6,705 nt of DNA from Helicobacteraceae bacterium (GTDB lineage Bacteria > Campylobacterota > Campylobacteria > Campylobacterales > Sulfurimonadaceae). Positions 6,258 to 6,705 of the stretch are shown here, one piece after another (the stretch's first letter is position 1; each line of letters opens with the position of its first letter). The stretch lies in NCBI GenBank assembly GCA_027057185.1, contig JALUJE010000279.1, positions 1 through 6,705 of the forward strand. The letters run 5' to 3'. The translations under genes and the position numbers were made by a program. The notes beneath the pieces were generated by a model that was given only the letters and a program-made list of their open reading frames with translations, was not told the origin of the DNA and made no database searches.

Positions 6258-6275
6258 TCATCGCGCAAGCGATGA
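6258..6275. terminator. GCAA-capped hairpin between convergent genes, possible terminator
   Basis: TCATCGC (6258-6264) pairs perfectly with GCGATGA (6269-6275) around a GCAA tetraloop, a stable GNRA cap in the rightward transcript. It lies 43 nt after the ccoS stop and 14 nt beyond the cytochrome stop when read leftward, so it could end both convergent transcripts. Neither strand has a U-tract directly after the stem, so it is not a textbook intrinsic terminator; it could instead act as a 3'-end stabilising structure or with Rho. The rest of the 73-nt space, including the purine-rich TAGAGGGAG at 6241-6249, has no other recognised feature. Confidence 0.45.
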
Positions 6276-6288
6276 CATCACGTTCTAA

Positions 6289-6573
6289 TTAAAGACCTTT
6301 GATATAAGCGGCAACTGCTTCAAGATCAGCATCAGAGTAAGAAGCTACTTGACCTTTCATCAATGCACCCATACCGTGAGCATTACGAGTACCTGCTTTG
6401 TAATCTTTAAGCATTTGAAGTACATCTACACCATGAATAGGTACTGATTTACCTAGTGCGTGTTTTTCACCTTTAGCACCGTGACATGCTGCACATTTTT
6501 TGTAAAGAGCTGCACCGTCAGCTGCCATTAAAGATACACCAGCTACTAGCATTGCAAGAGCGATTTTTTTCAT
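6289..6573 (-). CDS. Small periplasmic monohaem cytochrome c (c553-type)
   Basis: 94-residue precursor of a class I cytochrome c of about 77 residues. The N-terminus MKKIALAMLVAGVSLMA is a Sec signal peptide with probable cleavage after A17 (LMA|AD). The haem site CAACH occupies 27-31 (C27, C30, proximal H31). The likely distal ligand is M72 in LMKGQVASYSDADLEAVAAYI, the usual M-x-G...LSD-x-D...A-x-Y ending of c553 cytochromes; M68 is a weaker candidate. Such proteins carry electrons in the periplasm, commonly from the bc1 complex or dehydrogenases to the cbb3 oxidase, which fits its position next to ccoI-ccoS although it is transcribed in the opposite direction. The ATG at 6573-6571 has a good site, GGAG (CTCC at 6581-6584), 7 nt away. 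Codon choice looks more uniform than in the neighbours (repeated GCT/GCA Ala and GGT Gly codons), which suggests strong expression; this is an impression, not a calculation. Confidence 0.92.
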   Translation of the reverse strand: MKKIALAMLVAGVSLMAADGAALYKKCAACHGAKGEKHALGKSVPIHGVDVLQMLKDYKAGTRNAHGMGALMKGQVASYSDADLEAVAAYIKGL

Positions 6574-6605
6574 TCGATTTCTCCGTTTAATTGAATTTCA
6601 CACAA

Positions 6606-6611
6606 ATTATA
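6606..6611 (-). promoter_or_regulatory. Candidate -10 box for the cytochrome c gene
   Basis: On the minus strand 6611 to 6606 is a perfect TATAAT, 32 nt before the ATG. A start near 6599 would give a leader of about 26 nt containing the GGAG site. No good -35 hexamer is present at 16-18 nt; the upstream DNA is AT-rich, as is usual in this phylum. Confidence 0.5.
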
Positions 6612-6670
6612 GTGGTTAATTTCTTAAACAAAGATGAGGAAATAAAAGTAACCTTTTGTTAATCGTGGCT

Positions 6671-6679
6671 TGATATAAT
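6671..6679 (+). promoter_or_regulatory. Candidate extended -10 promoter facing out of the window
   Basis: TGATATAAT at 6671-6679 is a perfect TATAAT with TGn directly before it. It points rightward, away from the cytochrome c gene, so it may drive a gene starting beyond 6705. No coding start is visible in the 26 bases after it. The -35 region is unclear (TTGTTA at 6656-6661 is too close). Call rests on the motif alone. Confidence 0.35.
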
Positions 6680-6705
6680 AATAACACTTATTAATATAAA
6701 GATGC

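Overview
The window looks like chromosomal core DNA from a Campylobacterota (Epsilonproteobacteria) bacterium, probably a sulfur- or hydrogen-oxidising microaerophile of the Sulfurimonas/Sulfurovum type. This rests on protein style rather than a database match: a CcoI with the N-terminal CCxxC domain followed by CcoS, a tiny c553-type cytochrome, LPS heptose enzymes, a very short asparaginase-like protein, tightly overlapping genes, and AT-rich -10 boxes without clear -35 boxes. G+C is in the mid-40s percent by eye, which fits Sulfurovum or Sulfuricurvum better than the lower-GC Sulfurimonas, but genus is uncertain.

Layout. Positions 1-110 hold the 5' end of a leftward gene resembling the ribosome hibernation factor HPF/YfiA. 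A short divergent promoter region (about 111-213) follows. From there seven rightward genes run as one compact block: trpS (tryptophanyl-tRNA synthetase), a membrane-anchored GDPD-like phosphodiesterase, gmhA and gmhB (two steps of ADP-heptose synthesis), a single-domain asparaginase-like protein, ccoI (copper P-type ATPase for cbb3 oxidase assembly) and ccoS (small cbb3 assembly protein). The gaps are 4 nt (trpS to GDPD-like) and 28 nt (ccoI to ccoS), and the four other junctions overlap by 1, 17, 13 and 14 nt, so co-transcription and translational coupling are likely. A GCAA-capped hairpin sits in the 73-nt space after ccoS. Convergent to the block is a leftward gene for a small periplasmic c-type cytochrome with its own promoter. 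The last bases carry a possible rightward extended -10 element for a gene outside the window.

Function. Three themes share one transcription unit: translation (trpS, with divergent hpf), envelope building (gmhA, gmhB, perhaps the GDPD-like protein), and microaerobic respiration (ccoI, ccoS, with the convergent cytochrome c). CcoI and CcoS deliver copper to and mature the cbb3 oxidase, and small c553 cytochromes are plausible electron donors to it. No mobile element, CRISPR array, tRNA or rRNA was seen. I found no convincing undescribed system; the least understood parts are the GDPD-like protein and the single-domain asparaginase.

Start corrections made here: trpS at TTG 214, gmhB at TTG 2606 and ccoI at GTG 3584, each in preference to a longer reading frame.
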